Positions 55,993 to 64,000 of a stretch of DNA of 64,000 bases are shown here, one piece after another. Numbering within the stretch: position 1 is the first letter of the stretch; each line of letters begins with the position of its first letter. This DNA is from Ketobacter alkanivorans (GTDB taxonomy: Bacteria > Pseudomonadota > Gammaproteobacteria > Pseudomonadales > Ketobacteraceae). Location of the stretch: contig NZ_CP022684.1 in NCBI RefSeq assembly GCF_002863865.1, forward strand, positions 2,075,501 through 2,139,500, given 5' to 3'. The position numbers and the translations under genes are program-made. A model generated the notes under the pieces. The model worked only from the letters and a program-made list of their open reading frames with translations. It did not search any database and was not told where the DNA came from.

Positions 55993-57000
55993 TTACAACA
56001 TATCCGTTAGCAAAATTCCGATGCCAAGCCGTTCGTTGCGATGATTGTAGTCAATCAAGCTTTCACCGTATCCATTAAAGTATTGCACCACACCCCGCAA
56101 CCTACCCCACAACGGAAAGCTCGCATCAAACTGTACTGCTCCATAGTTTGGTGAATTTAAATTATTTCGTATCATCAATGAGAACTCATAATCATTCTGC
56201 TCCCAGGTTCCCATCAACTCGAAGTACCCCATGTACTTGTAGATATCTGGGTTATCATCACCATCTGCCTCTAGCGGATCATCTTTCTCGTCTTCAGGAA
56301 TTCGATACCACGGCCGGAACGAGATGAGATAATTGTCCCGCGCATAATAATAATTCAGAAAAACCCGATTCCAGCTACGGCTCAGCAACTGGCTTCGCCC
56401 ATTGGATTCATGCTCTAACCCAAACGCCAACGCTGTGTCGGCATCATCAAGATTGCTGGTTATTGGCATAAGATAAAAAATTTCGGGCCGATAATTCGTT
56501 TCACGAAAGGGTGCTGATATATCGTGATTGTATACCTGCCAGAATGCTTTCAACGTAAAACCAAAGTAAATTGCATCCCCGTATACCAACAAATCATCTT
56601 CATTCAATGGAACCTTCAAGCTGATTTGCAGCTTTGCTTCCGCGTTGTCAATGGGGTCACCCGGATACAGGTTGTTGTACTGGTCCTGGTTAGGATCATC
56701 CACATAGGTATAGGGCAATATATAGTTGGCGTTATGAGGCGTTATTACAAACGGATTCCACTCCGTACGCTGCTCCATGGCCATACGCTCACGAGCCGCT
56801 GAATACTCCCGCTCAGGCACACCTCCAAGCTGGATACGACAGTGCTCTTCCATTTCCCCTTTGGTCATCGTCGGTGTTGCTGTAATTAACTGCTCCCGCA
56901 TGCACTCCTCCATGGTTTGCGTCGCCGCCACCTCTTCTGCTAGCGCAAACGCCGCCATCCACCACATAACAACACCAACCCAAAGTTGGAATCTGTACAT
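55993..57000 (-). CDS. pldA: Outer-membrane phospholipase A
   Basis: A 335-residue precursor (signal peptide 1-21, ending ALA) of the OMPLA family, a 12-stranded beta-barrel that hydrolyses phospholipids in the outer leaflet when it dimerises with calcium. The active-site region is clear: EHESNGRSQLLSRSWNRVF, with His/Ser and Asn matching E. coli H142, S144 and N156. PYTYVDDPNQDQYN precedes the barrel. Cysteines in the N-terminal extension (ECMREQ, EHCRIQ) are unusual for OMPLA. It lies on the same strand as the SGNH lipase, 106 bp upstream. Confidence 0.95.
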   Translation of the reverse strand: MYRFQLWVGVVMWWMAAFALAEEVAATQTMEECMREQLITATPTMTKGEMEEHCRIQLGGVPEREYSAARERMAMEQRTEWNPFVITPHNANYILPYTYVDDPNQDQYNNLYPGDPIDNAEAKLQISLKVPLNEDDLLVYGDAIYFGFTLKAFWQVYNHDISAPFRETNYRPEIFYLMPITSNLDDADTALAFGLEHESNGRSQLLSRSWNRVFLNYYYARDNYLISFRPWYRIPEDEKDDPLEADGDDNPDIYKYMGYFELMGTWEQNDYEFSLMIRNNLNSPNYGAVQFDASFPLWGRLRGVVQYFNGYGESLIDYNHRNERLGIGILLTDML

Positions 57001-57099
57001 CCGCCTTGCTCCTAATTTTGTTTGTTAACACGCCCACAAGTATCGCGCCCCTCAAGTACATTTCAAGCAAAATTTGAAACTGCTCCTATACTTGAACAT

Positions 57100-59952
57100 A
57101 TGACGCAACAGAGAGAAATTGCGCCGGATCTCCAGGATGGTATTGACCGTAAGCTACTGAAACAACTAAAGGAACGGTTCCTTGAGGTCAATCGTGGTCG
57201 ACTGGAGCGAATGCTGTCTACCCTCAGCAGTCGCCACCGGATGTTCCTGGATTCCCTGCCGCTATTACTGCACATAAACCATCCTTCCTTGCCGGGTTAT
57301 ATGTCCGGGGCTACCCCGTGCGGCGTTAGCGGGTTCACACCAAACAAGGACAATCTCAGGGCAGCACAAAGCATCTCTCGCTCTTTTGTCTTTCATCGCA
57401 AGGCCCATCAACAGGAACGCATATTCAGCATATTTCTGATGGGCAGCACTGGCACAGTAGCACACTCCGACACCAGCGACATGGACATCTGGGTGTGTTA
57501 TGACCCTGGATTAAAGCAGGTAGCGATTGATGAATTGCAGGATAAGCTTACCGGTATAGAACAGTGGGCAGATGCGATGGGTCTGGAAGTCCATTTCTTT
57601 CTCATGGATCCAATTCGTTTTCGCAACGGCGTGCGCAGCGATCTTTCAGGGGAGGATTGCGGCAGTGCACAACACTATCTGCTACTGGATGAATTTTATC
57701 GAACCAGCATCATGGTGGCCGGCCGCTATCCTTTATGGTGGATGATTCCAGCCTACGACGAAAAGCGCTATCAGGAAATATCAGAAACGTTGCTGGACAA
57801 ACGTTTTCTGAAAAAAGATGACTGCGTAGACTTTGGTGGCATTTCAGACTTTCCTGCCGGAGAGTTTATCGGTGCTGGCATGTGGCAACTCTACAAGGGC
57901 ATAGATTCACCTTACAAATCTGTAATAAAAATCGTGCTTACTGAAGTGTATGCCAGTGAATTTCCAAATGTAGAAAGTCTTAGCATCGTTTATAAAAAAG
58001 CCGTCTACTCCGGGCGTCTGGATCTGGATGAGCTGGATCCTTATGTGATGCTGTATCGTAAAATCGAGCAGTATTTGGTTAATCGTAACGAATTGCGACG
58101 CCTTGAGCTGATTCGTCATTGTTTTTACTTCAAAGTCAATGAAAGCCTTAGCCGAACACCACGAGCGGGTGATGCCAACTGGCGATTCCAACTTATGACA
58201 CGCCTGGTTCGGGAATGGGGCTGGGATGAGCCCTATCTTAAGCAATTGGATAACCGTAAGTTCTGGAAGGTAAACAGGGTGCGGGATGAGCGCCAGGAGC
58301 TGGTTCAGGAGTTAAACCATAGCTATCGTTTTCTATCCAGTTTTGCTCGTGACAACAACATCGAAGCGCTGATCAAACAAGATGATATGAACATTCTTGG
58401 CCGCAAGCTTTATGCAGCCTTTGAGCGCAAGGGGGGCAAGATCGAGCTGGTTAACCCTGGCATTACGTCATCGCTCGTCGAAGATCATCTCTCCTTTCAT
58501 TATGTTCGGGACGCCGAGCACGGCATTAACAATTACTGGTCAGTGTTTCCCGGCTATTTGAAAACCAAAGAAGCAAAAGGCCGCGAGCCGATACGCAAAA
58601 CTCGCAGTGTTTTAGAGTTGATCGCTTGGTGCTATTTCAACGGGCTGCTTGATCAGGATACGCGTCTCTCTGTTGAGCCGAACGGTACGGATCTTACCGA
58701 ACATGAATTGCAGCTCACCGTGCAATCTTTTTTTCAGACCAACCCGGAAGGCGCACCCTACGCGGCACAACAGAATTTTGAACATTCTGCGTACCCCACG
58801 CAAATCACGCTTTATATAAACGCAGGTGTGGACCCAATGCGGCCCATGACACAAAAAGGGATTCACCGCCTTTCAGATCAGAGCGACGCACTCAGTTACA
58901 GTGCTTTTCACCACAACTTAGCCATTACTGTAGATCAGATCACCTGCAACAGCTGGGGCGAGATCATCTGCAGCCTTTACTCTGGCGAGAACGCGTTGAT
59001 TGACTGTCTCGTACACTACATGCGACAAATCCCTCCCGACGGTTCTATTCCTTTGCCGCGCCTGGACGTGCGCTGCTATTGCACCAGCAGAGCAACTTCG
59101 ATCGCAAACCGGGTAGAAGAGCTGTTCCGTGATATCATCGCCTGCTACTACAGTGGAACTCGCGCCCTCAACACCCGATACATTCTGGAGATTGAGCAAT
59201 TTCTGTATATGTTGCAATTCAAGCGCAACACACCCTATGTACGAGGCCTGCGCAGTCACAAGGATTTAATCGATTGCCTGAATGAGACCCAAGCCAGTTA
59301 TAGCCCACTGGTAGTAGACCGAAACGCACTCTCACGGCACCCTCTGCGCGTGGTGGCCAAAATGGGCGTGCCGGGCCGCATTCAGGTTTTCTATCAACGC
59401 AACAGTGAAAAATCCGATATTTTCATTCACGATGAAAAAGGCTCAATCTTTTTTACCCAGAAACAGTATTTCGATGAGAACACTGCGCTGAACCCGATCC
59501 GACACTTTCTTGAAAATATTCAGCTGCGCCGCAGCACTCTGGATCAGCGTGAGCGTGCTCCAACCGGTAAAGTGGCCTACTACGAAATCAAACGTAACAA
59601 CCGTGGGGATATGCAAACAGATCGCAAAACGTTTCCCCCAATGGAGACGGAAGCCAACCACCATAGCGTGCAAGCCATCGCTCAAACCGGAACCTTCGGG
59701 GACGTGTTCTATACCGTTTATTGTGACAACAGGGAGTTTTCCCAACTGGAATACGGTGACGCTCTATTTGCAGCAGTGGCTGGCTACATTGCATCCCTGC
59801 GTCGCAATCGGGAACGTTACCCGTGCTATATAACCGACCTGGATCTTAGCCAGCTGGATCTACAACAAGGGGAAGAACTGCAGACAGTGCAATATCTGCA
59901 GCATAAAGAGAAACTCGAAAGCGCGATCAATCAGGCGTTAAAAATACCGTAA
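57100..59952 (+). CDS. cyaA: Class I adenylate cyclase
   Basis: A 950-residue cytoplasmic enzyme that makes cyclic AMP from ATP. The start is ATG 57100; an upstream in-frame TTG at 57022 would add 26 residues without family support. The nucleotidyltransferase motif is FLMGSTGTVAHSDTSDMDIWVCY, split across about residues 122-144, with the catalytic Asp pair in S-D-M-D-I-W. The C-terminal half (after about 500) is the regulatory region conserved in gammaproteobacterial CyaA. The gene order cyaA ... lptM ... dapF resembles E. coli. Confidence 0.96.
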   Translation: MTQQREIAPDLQDGIDRKLLKQLKERFLEVNRGRLERMLSTLSSRHRMFLDSLPLLLHINHPSLPGYMSGATPCGVSGFTPNKDNLRAAQSISRSFVFHRKAHQQERIFSIFLMGSTGTVAHSDTSDMDIWVCYDPGLKQVAIDELQDKLTGIEQWADAMGLEVHFFLMDPIRFRNGVRSDLSGEDCGSAQHYLLLDEFYRTSIMVAGRYPLWWMIPAYDEKRYQEISETLLDKRFLKKDDCVDFGGISDFPAGEFIGAGMWQLYKGIDSPYKSVIKIVLTEVYASEFPNVESLSIVYKKAVYSGRLDLDELDPYVMLYRKIEQYLVNRNELRRLELIRHCFYFKVNESLSRTPRAGDANWRFQLMTRLVREWGWDEPYLKQLDNRKFWKVNRVRDERQELVQELNHSYRFLSSFARDNNIEALIKQDDMNILGRKLYAAFERKGGKIELVNPGITSSLVEDHLSFHYVRDAEHGINNYWSVFPGYLKTKEAKGREPIRKTRSVLELIAWCYFNGLLDQDTRLSVEPNGTDLTEHELQLTVQSFFQTNPEGAPYAAQQNFEHSAYPTQITLYINAGVDPMRPMTQKGIHRLSDQSDALSYSAFHHNLAITVDQITCNSWGEIICSLYSGENALIDCLVHYMRQIPPDGSIPLPRLDVRCYCTSRATSIANRVEELFRDIIACYYSGTRALNTRYILEIEQFLYMLQFKRNTPYVRGLRSHKDLIDCLNETQASYSPLVVDRNALSRHPLRVVAKMGVPGRIQVFYQRNSEKSDIFIHDEKGSIFFTQKQYFDENTALNPIRHFLENIQLRRSTLDQRERAPTGKVAYYEIKRNNRGDMQTDRKTFPPMETEANHHSVQAIAQTGTFGDVFYTVYCDNREFSQLEYGDALFAAVAGYIASLRRNRERYPCYITDLDLSQLDLQQGEELQTVQYLQHKEKLESAINQALKIP

Positions 59953-59962
59953 TCGAGGCACC

Positions 59963-60604
59963 TCAACCAAGCATCGACCCCTGCTTCTCGAGACGCGCTT
60001 TTACAGCAGCCACCGATGGCCGCTCACTGAACTCCCCATACCAACGCAGTATATTCGGATAAGCAGAAATATCCGCACTGGTCTGTTCGTGAACCTGAAA
60101 CATGGCATAGGCGATGGTGTCAGCGATGGTGACCTCACTGCCGCACAGAAAAACATTCTCCTCCAGCAAGTGGTCAAAATAAGGCAGGTGTGCTTTCAGA
60201 AAGCCTTCAGCCTCGGCAATCAGTTCAGCGTCTGGTGTCTTTTTGAAGAATTTTTTACATATTACTTCTTGCCAGAAATAAACCCCCAACCAACGCCCAA
60301 CATGCAGCACCATCATATCAATGGTCTGATCAATACGAGCCGCCTGCAAAGGATCGGCAGAGTACATTCGGTGATCATTGATGTTTGCCAGGTAGCGGCA
60401 GATAGAAGCGCTCTCCACCAAGCGATGACCATCGTGCTCCAGCGCCGGGATCTTGCCATAGGGGTGCCGCTGCAGGTATTCGGGCTTTTTCTGCTCGCCT
60501 TTCCCCAGCTCAACATGGACATAGTCGTAATCCAACCCCAATTCCTCTGCGGTCAGCAGCACTTTAATGCCGTTAAACGAGTTATAGCCGTAGATAGTAA
60601 ACAT
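59963..60604 (-). CDS. Glutathione S-transferase-like protein
   Basis: A 213-residue cytoplasmic protein starting at ATG 60604 (GGAG upstream). The N-terminal thioredoxin-fold half shows YGYNSFNGIKVLLTAEELGL and HPYGKIPALEHDGHRLVESASICRYLA, with the cis-Pro in K-I-P and the glutathione-contact residues E-S. The C-terminal helical half contains ITIADTIAYAMF-like sequence (VTIADTIAYAMFQVHEQ). The catalytic residue is unclear, probably Ser/Asn in YNSFNG. It is divergent from hxlR and probably regulated by it. Confidence 0.9.
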   Translation of the reverse strand: MFTIYGYNSFNGIKVLLTAEELGLDYDYVHVELGKGEQKKPEYLQRHPYGKIPALEHDGHRLVESASICRYLANINDHRMYSADPLQAARIDQTIDMMVLHVGRWLGVYFWQEVICKKFFKKTPDAELIAEAEGFLKAHLPYFDHLLEENVFLCGSEVTIADTIAYAMFQVHEQTSADISAYPNILRWYGEFSERPSVAAVKARLEKQGSMLG

Positions 60605-60659
60605 GGCGTTTCTCCTTTCCATGGTGGTGTTAGAAAGCTGTTGCCTTAGGGCGCTATGA

Positions 60660-60710
60660 TTGCATAATACAAGTATTCGGCACGATACATACAGCAATTG
60701 CATTATGCAA
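60660..60710. promoter_or_regulatory. Twin palindromic operator candidates between gst and hxlR
   Basis: Two 13-bp palindromic sites of the form TTGCATxATxCAA lie in the 119-bp divergent region: TTGCATAATACAA (60660-60672) and TTGCATTATGCAA (60698-60710, a perfect 5-3-5 palindrome). Their starts are 38 bp apart. They are good candidates for binding by the HxlR dimer encoded next door. Confidence 0.6.
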
Positions 60711-60723
60711 GTGAAATTATTTT

Positions 60724-61173
60724 ATGGTTAGCAAGAACGAACATCTAAACCGATCCCAATGCCCGGTGGCGCTTGGCCTCGATGTGGTGGGAGATCACTG
60801 GACTCTGCTGATCGTGCGGGATCTGTTGATTATGGGGAAGCATGAATACCGGGAACTGCTCGAAAGCGACGAAGGTATTTCCAGCAACATCCTGACTGAT
60901 CGGCTCAATAAACTGCAGGAGCAGGACCTGGTGAGCTGGATCAATCACCCTGAAAGCAAGCGCCGCAAGCTCTATTACCTGACCGACAAGGGCAAAGACC
61001 TGATCCATATATTGATAGCACTGGTGCGCTGGTCGGCAAAGCATCGCGCAGACGAGATCGTTATTCCCGCTGACAAACTGCAGAACATGCAACAAAGCCC
61101 GCGCCAATTTGTAGATTCCACCCTGGGCAGGTTAGCGCAATGGGAAACAACCTTTGGCATAGTGGCCACCTGA
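60724..61173 (+). CDS. HxlR-family transcription regulator
   Basis: A 149-residue winged-helix regulator of the HxlR type: CPVALGLDVVGDHWTLLIVRDLLIMG (with the typical N-terminal Cys), EGISSNILTDRLNKLQEQDLV as the recognition region, and KRRKLYYLTDKGKDLI as the wing. Some HxlR proteins sense electrophiles through the N-terminal cysteine; the adjacent GST gene fits an electrophile or thiol signal. It probably controls gst and itself through the twin palindromes upstream. Confidence 0.9.
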   Translation: MVSKNEHLNRSQCPVALGLDVVGDHWTLLIVRDLLIMGKHEYRELLESDEGISSNILTDRLNKLQEQDLVSWINHPESKRRKLYYLTDKGKDLIHILIALVRWSAKHRADEIVIPADKLQNMQQSPRQFVDSTLGRLAQWETTFGIVAT

Positions 61174-61263
61174 CACATTCAGCCCAACCGCCGTGGTTAC
61201 GACAATCCTCGCAACAGGGTATAATCAAACAAATTTTACCCGATTCGGAACCTCACAGAATTC

Positions 61264-61491
61264 ATGGCTTTACGACATCTGCTGGCGGGGCTATGCCTGC
61301 TACCTGCTTTGATGCTTGCTGGCTGCGGCCAAAAAGGCGCACTTTACCTGCCGGATCAGCTGCCTCCCTCCCGCGAAGCGCAACCCTGCCGCACCCCCAG
61401 CTGCGCAGCTCTGCAAAAACCAGCGCCGGAAAAAGACAAGAACAGTGAAGAGTCAACCGAACAAACTACTCTGGAAGAGACTCCTGAATGA
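61264..61491 (+). CDS. lptM: LptM (YifL-type) small lipoprotein
   Basis: A 75-residue lipoprotein with LLPALMLAGCGQKGALYLPD, which is the LptM/YifL signature (C-G-Q-K-G-x-L-Y-L-P). LptM assists oxidative maturation of the LPS translocon LptD in E. coli. The C-terminal tail is low-complexity (Lys/Glu/Thr). It overlaps lysA by 4 bp. The lptM-lysA-dapF order is known in Pseudomonas (lppL). Confidence 0.93.
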   Translation: MALRHLLAGLCLLPALMLAGCGQKGALYLPDQLPPSREAQPCRTPSCAALQKPAPEKDKNSEESTEQTTLEETPE

Positions 61492-62732
61492 GCGCTTTTG
61501 AATACCAAAACAACGAGCTGTTCGTGGAACAGGTTGCCGTTAACCGCATAGCAGAAGCGGTAGGCACACCCTGCTACGTATATTCCCGCACGGCACTGGA
61601 ACAGCAATGGCAGGCCTTCGATCAAGCCTTCGGCGATCACCCTCATCTGGTGTGCTATGCCGTAAAAGCCAACTCCAATCTGGCAGTATTAAATGTTCTG
61701 GCCAAGCTGGGTGCCGGTTTTGATATCGTGTCCCAGGGTGAACTGGAGCGCGTTCTTCGTGCCGGGGGCGACCCCGCCAAAGTGGTTTTTTCGGGCGTGG
61801 GTAAACTGCGTGAGGAAATGCTACGTGCCCTGGAAGTGGGTGTATATTGCTTTAACGTAGAGTCCGAGGCAGAGCTGGAAATTCTCAACGAGGTGGCCGG
61901 GCAAGCAGGCAAAGTTGCAGCAATCTCACTGCGGGTCAACCCGGACGTGGACGCTCAGACCCACCCTTACATTTCCACCGGTTTGAAAGAAAACAAATTC
62001 GGCATCGATATAGACCGGGCCGTAGCCGTATTTGAACGGGCGGCGCAGCTACCGAACATTAAAGTCAGTGGTATCGATTGTCACATTGGCTCTCAGCTCA
62101 CCACGGTAACCCCATTTATGGATGCCATGGATCGACTGCTGGAGCGAATTGATCAACTGGCCGCTCAGGGCATCCATATTGATCATGTGGATATTGGTGG
62201 CGGCCTGGGCGTACGCTATCGGGATGAACAACCCCCAGCCCCCAGCGAGTACGTGAGTGCCCTGCTGAAGAAACTGGGCGATCGTAAATTGAAAATACTG
62301 ATGGAACCCGGCCGCGCTATAGCCGCCAACGCCGGCATTCTGGTAACAGAAGTGCTGCTGCTGAAATCCACTGAAGTCAAAAACTTTGTGGTGGTGGACG
62401 CTGCCATGAACGATCTGATTCGCCCATCCCTATACAGCGCCTGGCAAGATATCATCCCGGTCACACCCCGAGCGGGCCAAGGTTCAGCCTGCGACATTGT
62501 TGGCCCTGTGTGTGAAACCGGCGATTTTCTGGGTAAGGATCGAGAGCTGTGCGTAGAACCCGGTGACCGGCTTGCTGTGTGTTCCGCTGGCGCCTATGGT
62601 TTCGTTATGAGTTCCAACTACAACACCCGCAATCGAGTGGCAGAAGTCATGGCCGACGGTAATCAATTTCACATCATTCGCCGCCGCGAAACCTACGATG
62701 ATCAATTTGCCTTGGAATCCCTGGTGCCCTGA
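61488..62732 (+). CDS. lysA: Diaminopimelate decarboxylase
   Basis: A 414-residue PLP enzyme of the alanine racemase-fold type III group that converts meso-diaminopimelate to lysine. The PLP lysine is in CYAVKANSNLAVLN near residue 59. The enzyme shows GLKENKFGIDI, HIGSQLTTVTPFMDAMDRL, DIGGGLGVRY, and the C-terminal GPVCETGDFLGKDRELC with the active-site Cys. It overlaps dapF by one base (TGATG). Confidence 0.97.
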   Translation: MSAFEYQNNELFVEQVAVNRIAEAVGTPCYVYSRTALEQQWQAFDQAFGDHPHLVCYAVKANSNLAVLNVLAKLGAGFDIVSQGELERVLRAGGDPAKVVFSGVGKLREEMLRALEVGVYCFNVESEAELEILNEVAGQAGKVAAISLRVNPDVDAQTHPYISTGLKENKFGIDIDRAVAVFERAAQLPNIKVSGIDCHIGSQLTTVTPFMDAMDRLLERIDQLAAQGIHIDHVDIGGGLGVRYRDEQPPAPSEYVSALLKKLGDRKLKILMEPGRAIAANAGILVTEVLLLKSTEVKNFVVVDAAMNDLIRPSLYSAWQDIIPVTPRAGQGSACDIVGPVCETGDFLGKDRELCVEPGDRLAVCSAGAYGFVMSSNYNTRNRVAEVMADGNQFHIIRRRETYDDQFALESLVP

Positions 62733-63562
62733 TGAAAGTTGAATTCACCAAAATGCACGGGCTGGGCAACGATTTCATGGTGATAAACCAAGTCACCCAG
62801 AACATCCAGCTTAACAGTGATCAAATCCGACGTCTTGCCGATCGCCATACTGGCGTAGGTTTTGATCAACTGTTAATGGTGTCGCCGCCAACCTCACCTG
62901 ATGTGGATTTTAAATATCGTATTTTCAATGCCGATGGCAGCGAAGTTGAGCAGTGCGGCAACGGTGCCCGCTGTTTTGCTCGCTTCGTCAAAGAAAAAGG
63001 GCTTACCCATAAAGAGGTGATTCCAGTTGAAACCAACACCGGCAAAATAGAGCTGAAACTGGTGGGGCACGATCTGGTCACAGTCAACATGGGCGCCCCC
63101 ATTCTTGAACCACAAGACATTCCACTGCAGGCAGAAAGCCGACAGGCGCTGTATAAGTTCAACGTCGACAGCGACATTGTAGAGCTGGCCTGCGTCTCCA
63201 TGGGCAACCCTCACGGGGTGCTTCAAGTAAGCAATGTAGACACCGCGGCGGTGGAAAAGCTGGGCCCAAAACTGGAGGCTCACCCACGCTTCCCCAACAA
63301 AGCCAATATCGGTTTCTGCGAAATTGTGGATCGGCGCAACATCCGCCTGCGAGTGTATGAACGCGGCGTAGGGGAAACCCAAGCCTGCGGTACCGGTGCC
63401 TGCGCTGCAGCAGTTGCCTCAATTGCTGCTAATCTTGTGGATAACCAAGTCAACGTTTCCCTGCCCGGGGGCACACTGCAAATAGAGTGGCAGGGGGAAA
63501 ACCAACCGGTATTGATGACCGGTCCGGCTACCACCGTGTACGATGGGATTGTATACCTATGA
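62732..63562 (+). CDS. dapF: Diaminopimelate epimerase
   Basis: A 276-residue cofactor-free racemase converting LL- to meso-diaminopimelate for lysine and peptidoglycan. Two catalytic cysteines are in EQCGNGARCFARF (near residue 73) and ETQACGTGACAAAVA (near 218). The start MKVEFTKMHGLGNDFMVI is the family opening. It lies in the lptM-lysA-dapF-DUF484 transcript with overlapping ends. Confidence 0.98.
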   Translation: MKVEFTKMHGLGNDFMVINQVTQNIQLNSDQIRRLADRHTGVGFDQLLMVSPPTSPDVDFKYRIFNADGSEVEQCGNGARCFARFVKEKGLTHKEVIPVETNTGKIELKLVGHDLVTVNMGAPILEPQDIPLQAESRQALYKFNVDSDIVELACVSMGNPHGVLQVSNVDTAAVEKLGPKLEAHPRFPNKANIGFCEIVDRRNIRLRVYERGVGETQACGTGACAAAVASIAANLVDNQVNVSLPGGTLQIEWQGENQPVLMTGPATTVYDGIVYL

Positions 63563-64000
63563 CCGAAACCACAGCTGAACGAAAACAAAAAGAAATCACG
63601 CTTACAGCAGCAGATGTTGCTAATTATCTGCGGCAGAACCCGGGGTTCTTTTCAAACCGGCCCGACATTCTCTACGACATGGAATTACCCCACGCTCAGG
63701 GCAGTGCCAGTTCGTTGCTGGAACGACAAGCCAACGTGCTACGCACACGCAACACCGAGCTGCGCCACAAGCTGAATGATTTTGTCAGCATCGCCCGTGA
63801 CAACGACCGTTTGTTTAATCAAATCAAAACCCTGGGCCTTTCGCTATTGGAAGCCAACAGCGTTGCTGAGATCAGCAGCCGCCTGCGCCAAATTCTTACT
63901 AAAGATTTTAAACTGGATGAAGCAACCCTGTTTCTATTCAAGCACAGCAACGAGAAAGGCCCATTTACGGTTACCACCCAAAGCAATGTGCAAGGCGCGC
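63559..64000 (+). CDS. DUF484 protein, 5' part (runs off the right edge)
   Basis: An open frame from ATG 63559, overlapping dapF by 4 bp (ATGA), runs to the window end (about 147 codons). The sequence has ADVANYLRQNPGFFSNRPDIL and LLERQANVLRTRNTELRHKL, the DUF484 opening, followed by a GAF-like fold. In Gammaproteobacteria this gene normally precedes xerC. Its function is not settled. Confidence 0.92.
   Translation, partial: MTETTAERKQKEITLTAADVANYLRQNPGFFSNRPDILYDMELPHAQGSASSLLERQANVLRTRNTELRHKLNDFVSIARDNDRLFNQIKTLGLSLLEANSVAEISSRLRQILTKDFKLDEATLFLFKHSNEKGPFTVTTQSNVQGA

Noticed and set aside
53361..57000. A type VI secretion cluster around hcp
   Set aside because: Only hcp is recognisable; none of the tss or vgrG genes is present, and the adjacent lipases carry Sec signal peptides.
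57022..57099. Upstream TTG start for cyaA
   Set aside because: The 26-residue extension overlaps the likely promoter region between pldA and cyaA and has no family support; the ATG at 57100 fits the usual CyaA start.

Overview
The window is a chromosomal segment of a Gammaproteobacterium, most like the Pseudomonadales/Oceanospirillales group. The evidence is gene order. The block algZ-algR-hemC-hemD-hemX-hemY next to argH, the set hemB-ppk1-ppx-trxA-rho, and cyaA followed by lptM-lysA-dapF-DUF484 are all arrangements known from Pseudomonas and its relatives. A complete ectoine operon and an NhaD-type sodium/proton antiporter point to a marine or otherwise salt-exposed life. The species cannot be named from the sequence alone. 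No tRNA, rRNA, insertion sequence, prophage or CRISPR array was seen.

Layout. Positions 1-6500 hold the end of an unidentified gene, a WD40-like lipoprotein, nhaD, two tandem membrane-anchored proteins with a pilin-like head and a beta-propeller tail, a DUF4124 protein and a small lipoprotein. At 6450-9970 (minus) lies a four-gene lipoprotein operon with an LpoB-like member. At 10.1-18.3 kb come an FKBP isomerase, an H1-like Lys/Ala-rich protein, an ABC-F ATPase, an HD-GYP protein, an MFS transporter, elbB, a GFA-family protein and a cold-shock protein. At 18.5-24.4 kb lies the ectoine region: ectA and ectB fused in one reading frame, ectC, the dedicated aspartokinase, two appended genes (TPR protein, zinc-ribbon protein) and a divergent MarR/EctR regulator.

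At 24.4-37.4 kb are a flavin disulfide oxidoreductase with a TVP38 membrane partner, hemB, ppk1, a large protein whose C-terminal half resembles cyanobacterial acyl-ACP reductase, ppx, trxA, rho, a ferredoxin-type reductase and an OsmC protein. At 37.4-47.0 kb are the haem/alg block, argH and an SLC13 permease. At 47-57 kb is a more accessory stretch: a serine hydrolase, a DUF4136 lipoprotein, a hybrid histidine kinase, a ClsC-type phospholipase D, a small CPBP protease, an orphan hcp, an SGNH lipase and the outer-membrane phospholipase pldA. At 57-64 kb are cyaA, a glutathione transferase with a divergent HxlR regulator, lptM, lysA, dapF and a truncated DUF484 gene.

How the genes work together. 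Haem precursors are made by hemB, hemC and hemD. Polyphosphate is made by ppk1 and broken down by ppx. Aspartate semialdehyde made through the Ask_Ect-type aspartokinase feeds EctB, EctA and EctC to give ectoine, with EctR as the likely repressor. lysA and dapF serve the lysine/peptidoglycan branch. The items most worth a second look are the EctA-EctB fusion with an internal ribosome binding site, the acyl-ACP-reductase-like protein between ppk1 and ppx, the pilin-head/propeller pair, the orphan hcp with a near sigma-54 promoter beside lipases, a lipase start hidden in a perfect hairpin, and twin palindromic operators between gst and hxlR.
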